The position numbers were made by a program, and so were the translations under genes. Below are positions 49,393 to 56,172 of a stretch of DNA of 64,000 bases, piece by piece. Positions within the stretch are counted from its first letter, which is position 1. The number at the start of each line of letters is the position of its first letter. The DNA comes from Ereboglobus sp. (lineage in GTDB: Bacteria > Verrucomicrobiota > Verrucomicrobiia > Opitutales > Opitutaceae): positions 1 to 64,000 of the forward strand of contig JARKRC010000074.1 in assembly GCA_029974595.1 (NCBI GenBank). Direction: 5' to 3'. The notes beneath the pieces are model-generated. The model had not been told where the DNA came from. It was given only the letters and a program-made list of their open reading frames with translations, and searched no databases.

Positions 49393-50209
49393 AGCAGGTG
49401 AGACAACCGATTATCCGAACGCCAACCGCAGTCGCTTAAAAATGCTTATGATCAACACACTCCCTCCCTGCAGCACACCTCCCAAGTCTGACCGTGGCGC
49501 ATTGTCTGCCGCCGCGTTTACGCCATCCGAAAGCGCCGCCCGCGAGGCGGCATACGACAAGGAATTGGTGGAGCGTTTCCGCAAAGGCGAAGAGTTCGTT
49601 TTCACGGAAATCATGGAACGCTACCATGCGCGCATTTTCGCCCTCGCCAACAATCTCCTGCGCAATCCCTCCGATGCCGAGGAAATCACGCAGGACACTT
49701 TTATTCGGGCGCACCGCGCGCTGGCGGAATTTCGCGGCGATTCGTCGCTCGCCACCTGGCTGTATCGCATCGCGCTCAATCTCTCGCGCAACCGCTACTG
49801 GTATTTTTTCCGCCGCCGCCGGCAGGACTCCATCTCGCTCGAAATGCAGCTTGGCGACGAGTCCGGCGCGGCGTTCAGCGACCTGATTGCGGCCGCGGAG
49901 CACACACCCGCGCAGGAGGCGGTGCTCCAGGAGTTCACCGGCCTGGTCGCCGATTGCATGAAGCGCCTTGAGTCGCGCCATCGTGAAATCCTGACGATGC
50001 GCAATGTGCTGAGCCTGCCCTACGACGAAATTGCGGAGGCGCTTGGCATCAATGTCGGCACGGTCAAAAGCCGCATCGCCCGCGCGCGCGAAAGCCTGCG
50101 CAAGCTGCTGGCCGAATCCGCGCCCGAGTATGCCGCGGCGTCCGGTGAATCCGGTTTTTTTGAGCATGTCCGCCCGGCTCCCGGCTGCGAGGCGATTGCC
50201 TACGCGTAA
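49382..50209 (+). CDS. RNA polymerase ECF-type sigma factor
   Basis: The ORF is 275 residues from the ATG at 49382; in-frame ATGs at 49442 and 49448 are alternatives because the conserved part starts near residue 59. Region 2 spans YHARIFALANNLLRNPSDAE through RALAEFRGDSSLATWLYRIA. Region 4 holds SRHREILTMRNVLSLPYDEI and the DNA-binding helix LGINVGTVKSRIARARESLR. A 35-residue tail (about 241-275) follows region 4. Unlike many ECF factors, no anti-sigma gene is adjacent; the next gene is convergent rhaA. A palindrome at 49315-49336 may regulate it. Confidence 0.93.
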   Translation: MKLVAGETTDYPNANRSRLKMLMINTLPPCSTPPKSDRGALSAAAFTPSESAAREAAYDKELVERFRKGEEFVFTEIMERYHARIFALANNLLRNPSDAEEITQDTFIRAHRALAEFRGDSSLATWLYRIALNLSRNRYWYFFRRRRQDSISLEMQLGDESGAAFSDLIAAAEHTPAQEAVLQEFTGLVADCMKRLESRHREILTMRNVLSLPYDEIAEALGINVGTVKSRIARARESLRKLLAESAPEYAAASGESGFFEHVRPAPGCEAIAYA

Positions 50210-50234
50210 AAACGCGTGCAAGGCGTAAAAACAA

Positions 50235-50402
50235 ACGCGTGCGACAAGGAGCGGCGGCGTCCCGCCGCCCGACGCGCACAACGTGCGCGCCCTTTTCGGG
50301 TAGAAGCGACAATCTCCGTCGCTTGTTTGTTTTGCGTCTTATTTTTGGCGAGGCTTGCGCCTCGTCGGGCGGCGGGACGCCGCCGCTCCTTGTCGCACGC
50401 GT
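50235..50402. repeat. Perfect 40-bp inverted repeat with 88-bp centre (MITE-like element)
   Basis: The arms at 50235-50274 and 50363-50402 are exact reverse complements over 40 bases. They start ACGCGTGCGACAAGGAGCGG, and each contains its own GGCGGCGTCCCGCCGCC hairpin. The 88-base centre contains no ORF worth noting. The element fills the space between the convergent sigma factor and rhaA genes. Confidence 0.9.
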
Positions 50403-50419
50403 GCTGCGGGAAGTTATTT

Positions 50420-51667
50420 TTATGCGCGCTTGGCGAGGACGTCGCGCTCGTAGGCTTTCACCTCGGCGAGCCAGGCGTGGCCGGCGGGGACGTTGTTGCG
50501 TTTGCAGAACTCGTCCCATACCGGGCCGAAGGGCATGGCCTTCAGGTCTTCGAGGAGCGCGAGGCGCGAGGTGTAGTCGCCCGCGGCTTCGTATTTGCGG
50601 AGTTGCACGGCAGGTTCCAGCAGGGCGAGGAGCAGCGCTTTTTGCGTGTTGCGCGCGCCGATCACCCAGCAGGCGAGGCGATTGATGCTCGCGTCGAAGA
50701 AATCCATGCCGATGTGCACGCGGCCGAGATAATTGCCGCGCACGATTTCCTCCATGAGTGTGCGGGTCTGGTCGTCGAGCGTGACGACGTGGTCGCTGTC
50801 CCAGCGCACGCCGCGGCTGACGTGGAGGAGCACCTCGGGGATGAACTGGAGGACGGATGAAATCTTGTCGGCGAGCATTTCCGTGGGATGGAAATGGCCG
50901 GCGTCGAGGCAGAGGATTTTCTGGTTCTTCACGGCGTAACCCATGTAGAACTCGTGCGAGCCGATGGTGCAGGATTCGGCGCCGATGCCGAAGAGTTTGC
51001 TCTCGACGGCGTCGCGGTTGAGCTCCTGGTCGATTTCGACGGCGAAGATTTTGTCGAGCGATTCGGTCATGCGCTCGCGGTATTCGCGGCGGCTGACGGG
51101 CGTGTCCTTGAAGCCGTCGGGCATCCAGAAATTGGTGATCACGGTCTTGCCGAGGCGGCGGCCCATTTCCTGCGCGATTTTGCGGCAGGCGATGCCGTGG
51201 TTGGTCCAGAACGCGCGCACGGCGGGGTCGCGGTGCGAGAGCGTGAAGCCGTCGGCGGAAAGCGCGTGCGAAAAATACGTGGGATTGAAGTCGAGGCCGA
51301 GGCGGCGTTTTTTCGCCCAGGCGACCCAGTTTTCGAATTGGTCGATGGTGTAGGCGTCGCGGTCGATTTTTTTGCCGTTGAGCTCGGCGTAGGAGGCGTG
51401 GAGGTTGACGCGGTTTTTGCCGGGGATGAGCGAGAGGGCCTTGTCGAGGTCGGCGCGGAGTTCGTCGGCGGTACGGGCCTTGCCGGGATAGTTGCCGGTG
51501 GCCTGGATGCCGCCGGTCAGCTCGGCATCGGCGCGTTCGAAGCCGCCGACGTCGTCGCCCTGCCAGCACTGGAGGGAAACGGGGACGCGGGCGAGCGTCT
51601 TGAGGGCTTTTTCTACATCAACGCCGAGTTCGGCGTAGCGTTCTTTGGCGAGGTTGAAGGCATCCAT
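50420..51667 (-). CDS. rhaA: L-rhamnose isomerase
   Basis: The start is the ATG at 51667 (415 residues, close to the 419 of E. coli RhaA). The sequence has the RhaA order VPVSLQCWQGDDVGGFE, GIQATGNYPGKARTADELR, CLDAGHFHPTEMLADKISS and HVSRGVRWDSDHVV, with the metal-binding His and Asp residues of the TIM barrel in the last two. It converts L-rhamnose to L-rhamnulose. No rhamnulokinase or aldolase gene is adjacent, so the pathway is scattered. Upstream (51668-51836) there is no gene. Confidence 0.96.
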   Translation of the reverse strand: MDAFNLAKERYAELGVDVEKALKTLARVPVSLQCWQGDDVGGFERADAELTGGIQATGNYPGKARTADELRADLDKALSLIPGKNRVNLHASYAELNGKKIDRDAYTIDQFENWVAWAKKRRLGLDFNPTYFSHALSADGFTLSHRDPAVRAFWTNHGIACRKIAQEMGRRLGKTVITNFWMPDGFKDTPVSRREYRERMTESLDKIFAVEIDQELNRDAVESKLFGIGAESCTIGSHEFYMGYAVKNQKILCLDAGHFHPTEMLADKISSVLQFIPEVLLHVSRGVRWDSDHVVTLDDQTRTLMEEIVRGNYLGRVHIGMDFFDASINRLACWVIGARNTQKALLLALLEPAVQLRKYEAAGDYTSRLALLEDLKAMPFGPVWDEFCKRNNVPAGHAWLAEVKAYERDVLAKRA

Positions 51668-51836
51668 GGTATGTGTGTGTGCGTGTTTTTGGGTGGTTGA
51701 AATAAGCGTGGGCGAGGAGGGCAAAACGGGAAGCCCGGTGCGCGTCCGACAGTCAGAAAGATGCGGATATGATCGGAGTCGCGCAAATAAAAAGAGAGGG
51801 ATTTTTGCGGCGGCCGCGTTCCCTCCCGCGCGCCTT

Positions 51837-52496
51837 TCAAACGACAGGCGGATCGGGCCGCTGCAACTCTCCGATACGCGACATGATGACATCGCTTGCG
51901 TGCTGGTAGCGTTCCTTGCCTTTCGAGGGGTCGTCGTAATCGGCGGGCAAAAGCGCCTTGCCATAGACGACGGACACGGGCGTGCAAAGCCGCAGCTTTC
52001 CGCCGCGTCCAAATGCCTCGTAGCTTCCGAAAATGCGCGCGGGCACGACCGGCACACCGGTGCGGCAGGCGAACATGCCCACGCCGGGTTTGGCGGTTTG
52101 CAGATTGCCGTCGGGCGAGCGCGTGCCCTCGGGAAACATGATGACGACTTTTTCGTCCTTCACGGCCTGAAGCACGGCCTTGATCGCCTTTACGTCGGAG
52201 CCGCCGTCGCGATCGACGGGAATCGTGCCGACGGCGTCGAGCCACCAGCTCGCGAGACCGGGTTTCCAGAGTGTTTTCCGGGCGAAGAAGCGCACTTGGT
52301 GCGGCAGAAACGCGCCGACGATCGGCGGGTCAAGGTGGCTGGCGTGGTTGCTTGCGACGATGTAGGGGCCGCGCTTGGGGAGATTGTCGAGTCCGACGAC
52401 GTCGCCGCGAAACGCGATGTCGGTTACGACGGTGTCGACGTAATGGGAGATGCCATACCAGCGGTCCCATTCGATCTGGCGGAGGCCGTAGCTCAT
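51837..52496 (-). CDS. plsC: 1-acyl-sn-glycerol-3-phosphate acyltransferase
   Basis: The 219-residue peripheral membrane enzyme of phosphatidic acid synthesis has acyltransferase motif I NHASHLD (HX4D) and motif III VIMFPEGTRSPDG. Its ATG overlaps the stop of cmk by four bases, so it is the last gene of a coupled aroA-cmk-plsC series. Confidence 0.93.
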   Translation of the reverse strand: MSYGLRQIEWDRWYGISHYVDTVVTDIAFRGDVVGLDNLPKRGPYIVASNHASHLDPPIVGAFLPHQVRFFARKTLWKPGLASWWLDAVGTIPVDRDGGSDVKAIKAVLQAVKDEKVVIMFPEGTRSPDGNLQTAKPGVGMFACRTGVPVVPARIFGSYEAFGRGGKLRLCTPVSVVYGKALLPADYDDPSKGKERYQHASDVIMSRIGELQRPDPPVV

Positions 52497-53146
52497 TTGA
52501 GTTTTTCCGCGACGATGCCGGAGATTTTTTCGACGACTTGTTCGAGCGTCAGGTTCGTGCTGTCGATCATGATCGCGCCCTTCGCGCTTTCGAGCAGGCG
52601 CTTGTTGTCGAGGATGTCGCGCTCGGCGACCTTGTCCTGCAGGCCTTCATTCCTGCGGCGTTTTGCGCGCTCTTCGAGATCGGCATGGAGAAAAAAACGA
52701 AGGTCGGCGTCGGGAAAAATTTTCGAGCCGATGTCGCGGCCTTCCATCACGAGGCCGCGGAAACCGTGCGAGCGGGCGACGTCGGCCTGGCCGCGCTGGT
52801 AGTCGAGAAGCGCGGCCCGCAGTTCGGGGATCGGCGCAAAGCGGGCGACGGTTTCGTTGACGGGCTGGCTGCGGATCTCGGCGGCGTCGATGGGGCGTCC
52901 GTCGATTTCCATGTGCGCGGTGCGTCCGTTGACGCGTGTGCCGAGGCGGATCGAGGGGAGCGCAGCGCAGATCGCGGGCAGATCGTCGGGCGTGAGTTTG
53001 CGGCGGAGCAGCTCGGCGGATATGGCGCGGTAGAACGAGCCGGTGTCAACGTGGAGGAGATTAAAACGCTCGCTGAGCGCGCGCGCCGTGGAGGATTTTC
53101 CGGAGGCTGCGCCGCCGTCGATGGCAACGATGATGAAAGGCGTCAT
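52493..53146 (-). CDS. cmk: Cytidylate kinase
   Basis: The start is the ATG at 53146 (217 residues), opening FIIVAIDGGAASGKSSTARA with the P-loop GGAASGKSS. Further family phrases are HVDTGSFYRAI, GRDIGSKIFPDADLRFFLHA and RLLESAKGAIMIDSTNL. It phosphorylates CMP and dCMP. The extended ORF to 53224 overlaps aroA and is not used. Linkage aroA-cmk is common in bacteria. Confidence 0.95.
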   Translation of the reverse strand: MTPFIIVAIDGGAASGKSSTARALSERFNLLHVDTGSFYRAISAELLRRKLTPDDLPAICAALPSIRLGTRVNGRTAHMEIDGRPIDAAEIRSQPVNETVARFAPIPELRAALLDYQRGQADVARSHGFRGLVMEGRDIGSKIFPDADLRFFLHADLEERAKRRRNEGLQDKVAERDILDNKRLLESAKGAIMIDSTNLTLEQVVEKISGIVAEKLK

Positions 53147-53180
53147 GGGTGAAAAAAGGTGAAGGTGCGCGGAGTCGGAA

Positions 53181-54566
53181 TCAGACGAGGAGGGCTTGGA
53201 TGCGGATGGTTTCCAGCTGTTCAAAAAAGTGCGGAAAGGTTTTTGCGCAGCAGGCGGGGTTGTCGATCGTGAGCCAGGGGCGTCCGTCGCCGTGGAGATC
53301 GTGGCAGCCGAGGATGCCGAGGCTCATCGCGAAACGGTGGTCGTGATAGGTCTCGACGGTTTGCCCGGTGAGGAGCGGGCGCGGATGGATTTCGAGCGAG
53401 TCGCCGGTTTCGATGACGCGCTGACCGAGGCGCGCGAGTTCGCGCGCCATGCCGGAGACGCGGTCGGTTTCCTGTTTGCGCGTGTGCGCGATGCCGGTGA
53501 TGCGCGTCGGATGCGGGAGCAACGGCGCGATGGTGGCGAGGGTGAGAAAGGTATCGGAGAACTCGTTGAAATTTTCGTCGAGCGCGGGCGCGCCGCCGTG
53601 GTTTTTGGAAGCGGAGATTTCGAGTCCCGTAGTTGTTTCTTGGATACGGAGGCCGGTTTTTTGTAGGACGGTCGCGAAGCGCGTGTCGCCCTGCAGGCTG
53701 CCGCCGCCGGGGCCGCGAAGGGCGTTGAGCATGAGGCCGCCCCCGGTGACGAGGGGGAGCGCGAGGAAATAGCTGGCGGCGGTGGCGTCGGGCTCGATGG
53801 CGTAGATGCCTGGGGAGCGGTAGGGACGCGTGGCACGGGCTGCCAGCCCGTGTTTGGCGTCGATGCCGAATTGGGCCATGAGGTTTTTTGTCATTTGCAC
53901 GAAAGGTTCGCGCACGGGGGCGGAGAGGCGGATGTCGGGCGGCGTTTCGCAGAGTGGCGCAACCATGAGGAGCGCGGAGAGCATCTGGCTGCTTTCAGTG
54001 GCGTCGATTTCGACGGGACCGCCGCGCAGGCCGCGGGCGTGGATTTCGATGGGGAAGTGGTGCGCCTCGCCAAGGCAGCGGATGTCGGCGCCGAGCGAGC
54101 GGAGCGCGTCGAGGAGGCCGCGCATGGGGCGCTTGCGCATTTGCGGGACGCCGTCGATGCGGTAGATGCCGCGCGGGGCGGCGGCGCAGAGCGCGGTGAG
54201 GAAGCGGGCGGCGGTGCCGGCGAGGCCGACGTCGATTTCGATTGGGGAATGCGATCTACGAGTCTGCGAGTGGCCAGACATGCGGAATGCGGAATTGGGG
54301 GAGAGCAGGGAGTTTTCCTGGTTGGAAACGCAAATGGTGGCGGCGGCTTCGTTGGCCTCGATGTCGAGTCCGAGCTTGCGCAGGGCGGCGATCATGAGTT
54401 CGGTGTCCTCGCTGAAGAGCGCGCCGGAGAGGGTGACGGGCGCGTCGCAGAGCGCGGCAATGAGGAGCGCGCGGTTGGTCAGGCTTTTCGAGCCGGGGAG
54501 CGTGATGGAACCGGAGACGGGGCGCGTGATCGGGATGATGGGAAGTTGTGCGGGAAGCGGGTTCAT
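53181..54566 (-). CDS. aroA: 3-phosphoshikimate 1-carboxyvinyltransferase (EPSP synthase)
   Basis: The 461-residue shikimate-pathway enzyme has LPGSKSLTNRALLIAALCD, LAGTAARFLTALCAAAPRG, DGVPQMRKRPMRGLLDALRS, EPDATAASYFLALPLVTGG and the C-terminal DHRFAMSLGILG. It is about 30 residues longer than usual. Two inserts appear to explain this: residues about 82-108 (SNQENSLLSPNSAFRMSGHS region, 54243-54323) and residues about 239-251 (HGLAARATRPYRS). The second is encoded by a CACGGGC-family palindrome. Both fall between conserved blocks, so activity may be retained. Confidence 0.95.
   Translation of the reverse strand: MNPLPAQLPIIPITRPVSGSITLPGSKSLTNRALLIAALCDAPVTLSGALFSEDTELMIAALRKLGLDIEANEAAATICVSNQENSLLSPNSAFRMSGHSQTRRSHSPIEIDVGLAGTAARFLTALCAAAPRGIYRIDGVPQMRKRPMRGLLDALRSLGADIRCLGEAHHFPIEIHARGLRGGPVEIDATESSQMLSALLMVAPLCETPPDIRLSAPVREPFVQMTKNLMAQFGIDAKHGLAARATRPYRSPGIYAIEPDATAASYFLALPLVTGGGLMLNALRGPGGGSLQGDTRFATVLQKTGLRIQETTTGLEISASKNHGGAPALDENFNEFSDTFLTLATIAPLLPHPTRITGIAHTRKQETDRVSGMARELARLGQRVIETGDSLEIHPRPLLTGQTVETYHDHRFAMSLGILGCHDLHGDGRPWLTIDNPACCAKTFPHFFEQLETIRIQALLV
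53831..53852. repeat. CACGGGC-family palindrome inside aroA
   Basis: TGGCACGGGCTGCCAGCCCG plus TG has the same loop as the copies at 27318 and in oleB. In the aroA frame it encodes HGLAARAT. The insertion keeps the frame. Confidence 0.88.
54243..54323. repeat. Second in-frame insert in aroA (GCATTCCGCATTCC-type words)
   Basis: The strand-reversed sequence contains ATTCCGCATTCCGCATG and CGCATTCCCC. These words resemble those at 59638-59670 in the sucB linker and at 59089-59110 before sucB. It encodes about 27 residues lacking EPSP synthase similarity, next to the conserved LAGTAARF block. Confidence 0.55.
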
Positions 54567-54587
54567 GCCGGGGCGGTTACGTTTGGA

Positions 54588-55451
54588 TCATAGCGAGTCC
54601 CGGAATTTTTTTCCGGCTTCGAGGCGGGCGCGGAGCAGGGGCCAGTCCCCGGCGGCAAACGCGGCGCGCACGGTGGCGAGCTCGGTTTCATAGGATTCGA
54701 GGGCGCGGAGGATCTCGGCGCGGTTTTGCTGAAAAATCTCGATCCACATGTTCGCGTCGCTTGCGGCGATGCGCGTGGTGTCGCGCAGGCCGTTGCCGGC
54801 GAATTCGCGCCAATCGGAATTTTTTGCCCCAAGGAAAGCGGCGAGCGTGGTGGCAAGGGTTTGCGGGAGGTGGCTGATGTGCGCGACGATTTCGTCGTGC
54901 TGCTCCGGCGTGACGATGACGGGATTGGCGCCGAGATCGCTCCAAAAATCGCAGACGGAGGCGATCTTCATCCCGAGGGCGAGCGCGCCGGCGGTGATGT
55001 TCGCGGAAGGCTGCGTGACAAAGGCGGTGCGTCCGATGAAGAGGTCGTCGGTGGCGTTTTCCCAGCCGGTTTTGGCGCTGCCGGCCATCGGGTGCGAGCC
55101 GATGAAAAGGGCGTGCGCGGGCATGGCGGCGGAGCATTCGCGGCAGACGCGGGTTTTGACACTGCCGACGTCGGTGACGATGGCGCCGGGCTTGAGGGCG
55201 GGGGAGATGAGCGCGGCGAGTTCGATGATTTTTTCGACGGGTGCGGCGAGGACAACGAGGTCGGCTTCGCGGACGGCATCGTCCGGGGTTTCGGCGACGG
55301 CATCGACCCAGGATTGCGCGCGGAGATTGGCGCGGGTTTCGGGTCGGCGCGCCCAGAGGGTGATGTGGCGGGCGGCGTTGCGCGCACGCGCGGCCTTGGC
55401 GACGGATGCGCCGAGGAGTCCGGGTGCGAGTATGGCGAGATGGTCGATCAC
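54588..55451 (-). CDS. tyrA: Prephenate dehydrogenase
   Basis: The 287-residue NAD(P)-dependent enzyme of tyrosine synthesis has a degenerate glycine motif LAPGLLGASVAKA, then VTDVGSVKTRVCRE, the family hallmark FIGSHPMAGSAKTGWENA and a helical C-terminal domain with FAGNGLRDTTRIAASDANMW. The aroA start lies 21 bp downstream of its stop, and tyrA-aroA-cmk is a recurrent aromatic amino acid gene order. No ACT domain follows. Confidence 0.93.
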   Translation of the reverse strand: MIDHLAILAPGLLGASVAKAARARNAARHITLWARRPETRANLRAQSWVDAVAETPDDAVREADLVVLAAPVEKIIELAALISPALKPGAIVTDVGSVKTRVCRECSAAMPAHALFIGSHPMAGSAKTGWENATDDLFIGRTAFVTQPSANITAGALALGMKIASVCDFWSDLGANPVIVTPEQHDEIVAHISHLPQTLATTLAAFLGAKNSDWREFAGNGLRDTTRIAASDANMWIEIFQQNRAEILRALESYETELATVRAAFAAGDWPLLRARLEAGKKFRDSL

Positions 55452-55567
55452 GCTGCGGATTAAAGGGGAGCAGGCGGGCTTAAATCGACTTAAATCTATT
55501 TTGGCTGGCGATGAAATGCGGACGCGGAAATGCGGCGCGGTGCCCCGTGGTTTTTATTTTCGCGCTT

Positions 55568-55978
55568 TCATCCGCCTGCGAACACCGGGCGGAAGCCGGC
55601 CCCGGCGAGGATGCGGGCAACTTCGTCGCGTTTGTCGCCCTGGATTTCAATGCGCCCGTCTTTTACCGTGCCGCCGGTGCTGCAGGCGGCGCGCATTTTT
55701 TTGGCGAGGGCTTCTTTTTCGGGAAGGCCGATACCGGTAAAACCGCACGCGACGGTGACGGTTTTGCCGCCGCGCCCGGCTTTTTCGCGAATGACATCGA
55801 CGCGTCCGCGGTTTTTGGGCGCGGTGGGAACGGGCGGCGGTTGCGTGCTGGCGGAGGAGGCGGGGGCGGAGGGGAGATTCTGGAGCGAACCGAGCGCGGA
55901 GAGGGAGGAGAAGGCGTTTTGCGTGAGGGATTTGCCGCCGTCGGTCGGGATTTTTCGCGTGTCTTTGCCGGTGCTCAT
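55568..55978 (-). CDS. SUI1/eIF1-family translation factor homologue
   Basis: The 136-residue protein has a disordered N-terminus (about 1-58) and a C-terminal SUI1 domain (about 59-136, GRGGKTVTVACGFTGI, KKMRAACSTGGTVKDGRIEI, GDKRDEVARILAGAGF). This matches bacterial YciH-type proteins. Bacterial members are linked to translation initiation fidelity and stress, but the role is not settled. It precedes tyrA by 116 bp on the same strand. Confidence 0.92.
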   Translation of the reverse strand: MSTGKDTRKIPTDGGKSLTQNAFSSLSALGSLQNLPSAPASSASTQPPPVPTAPKNRGRVDVIREKAGRGGKTVTVACGFTGIGLPEKEALAKKMRAACSTGGTVKDGRIEIQGDKRDEVARILAGAGFRPVFAGG

Positions 55979-56172
55979 GATGGGCGTGTGCGTCGTTGTA
56001 TAATTTGTATAAAAGAGGCCTGCGCAAAAGCAGGATGAATTATGCTATTTGATAGAGCGGCGCGCCGTCTATTACGAAATGTGAAACCGGCCTGCGCGCG
56101 GGGGATGGTGGTCGCCTTTCATCTTGAGCCGTGTTGATTGTGACTGCAGGATCGTGCAAAAATAATGCAGCA

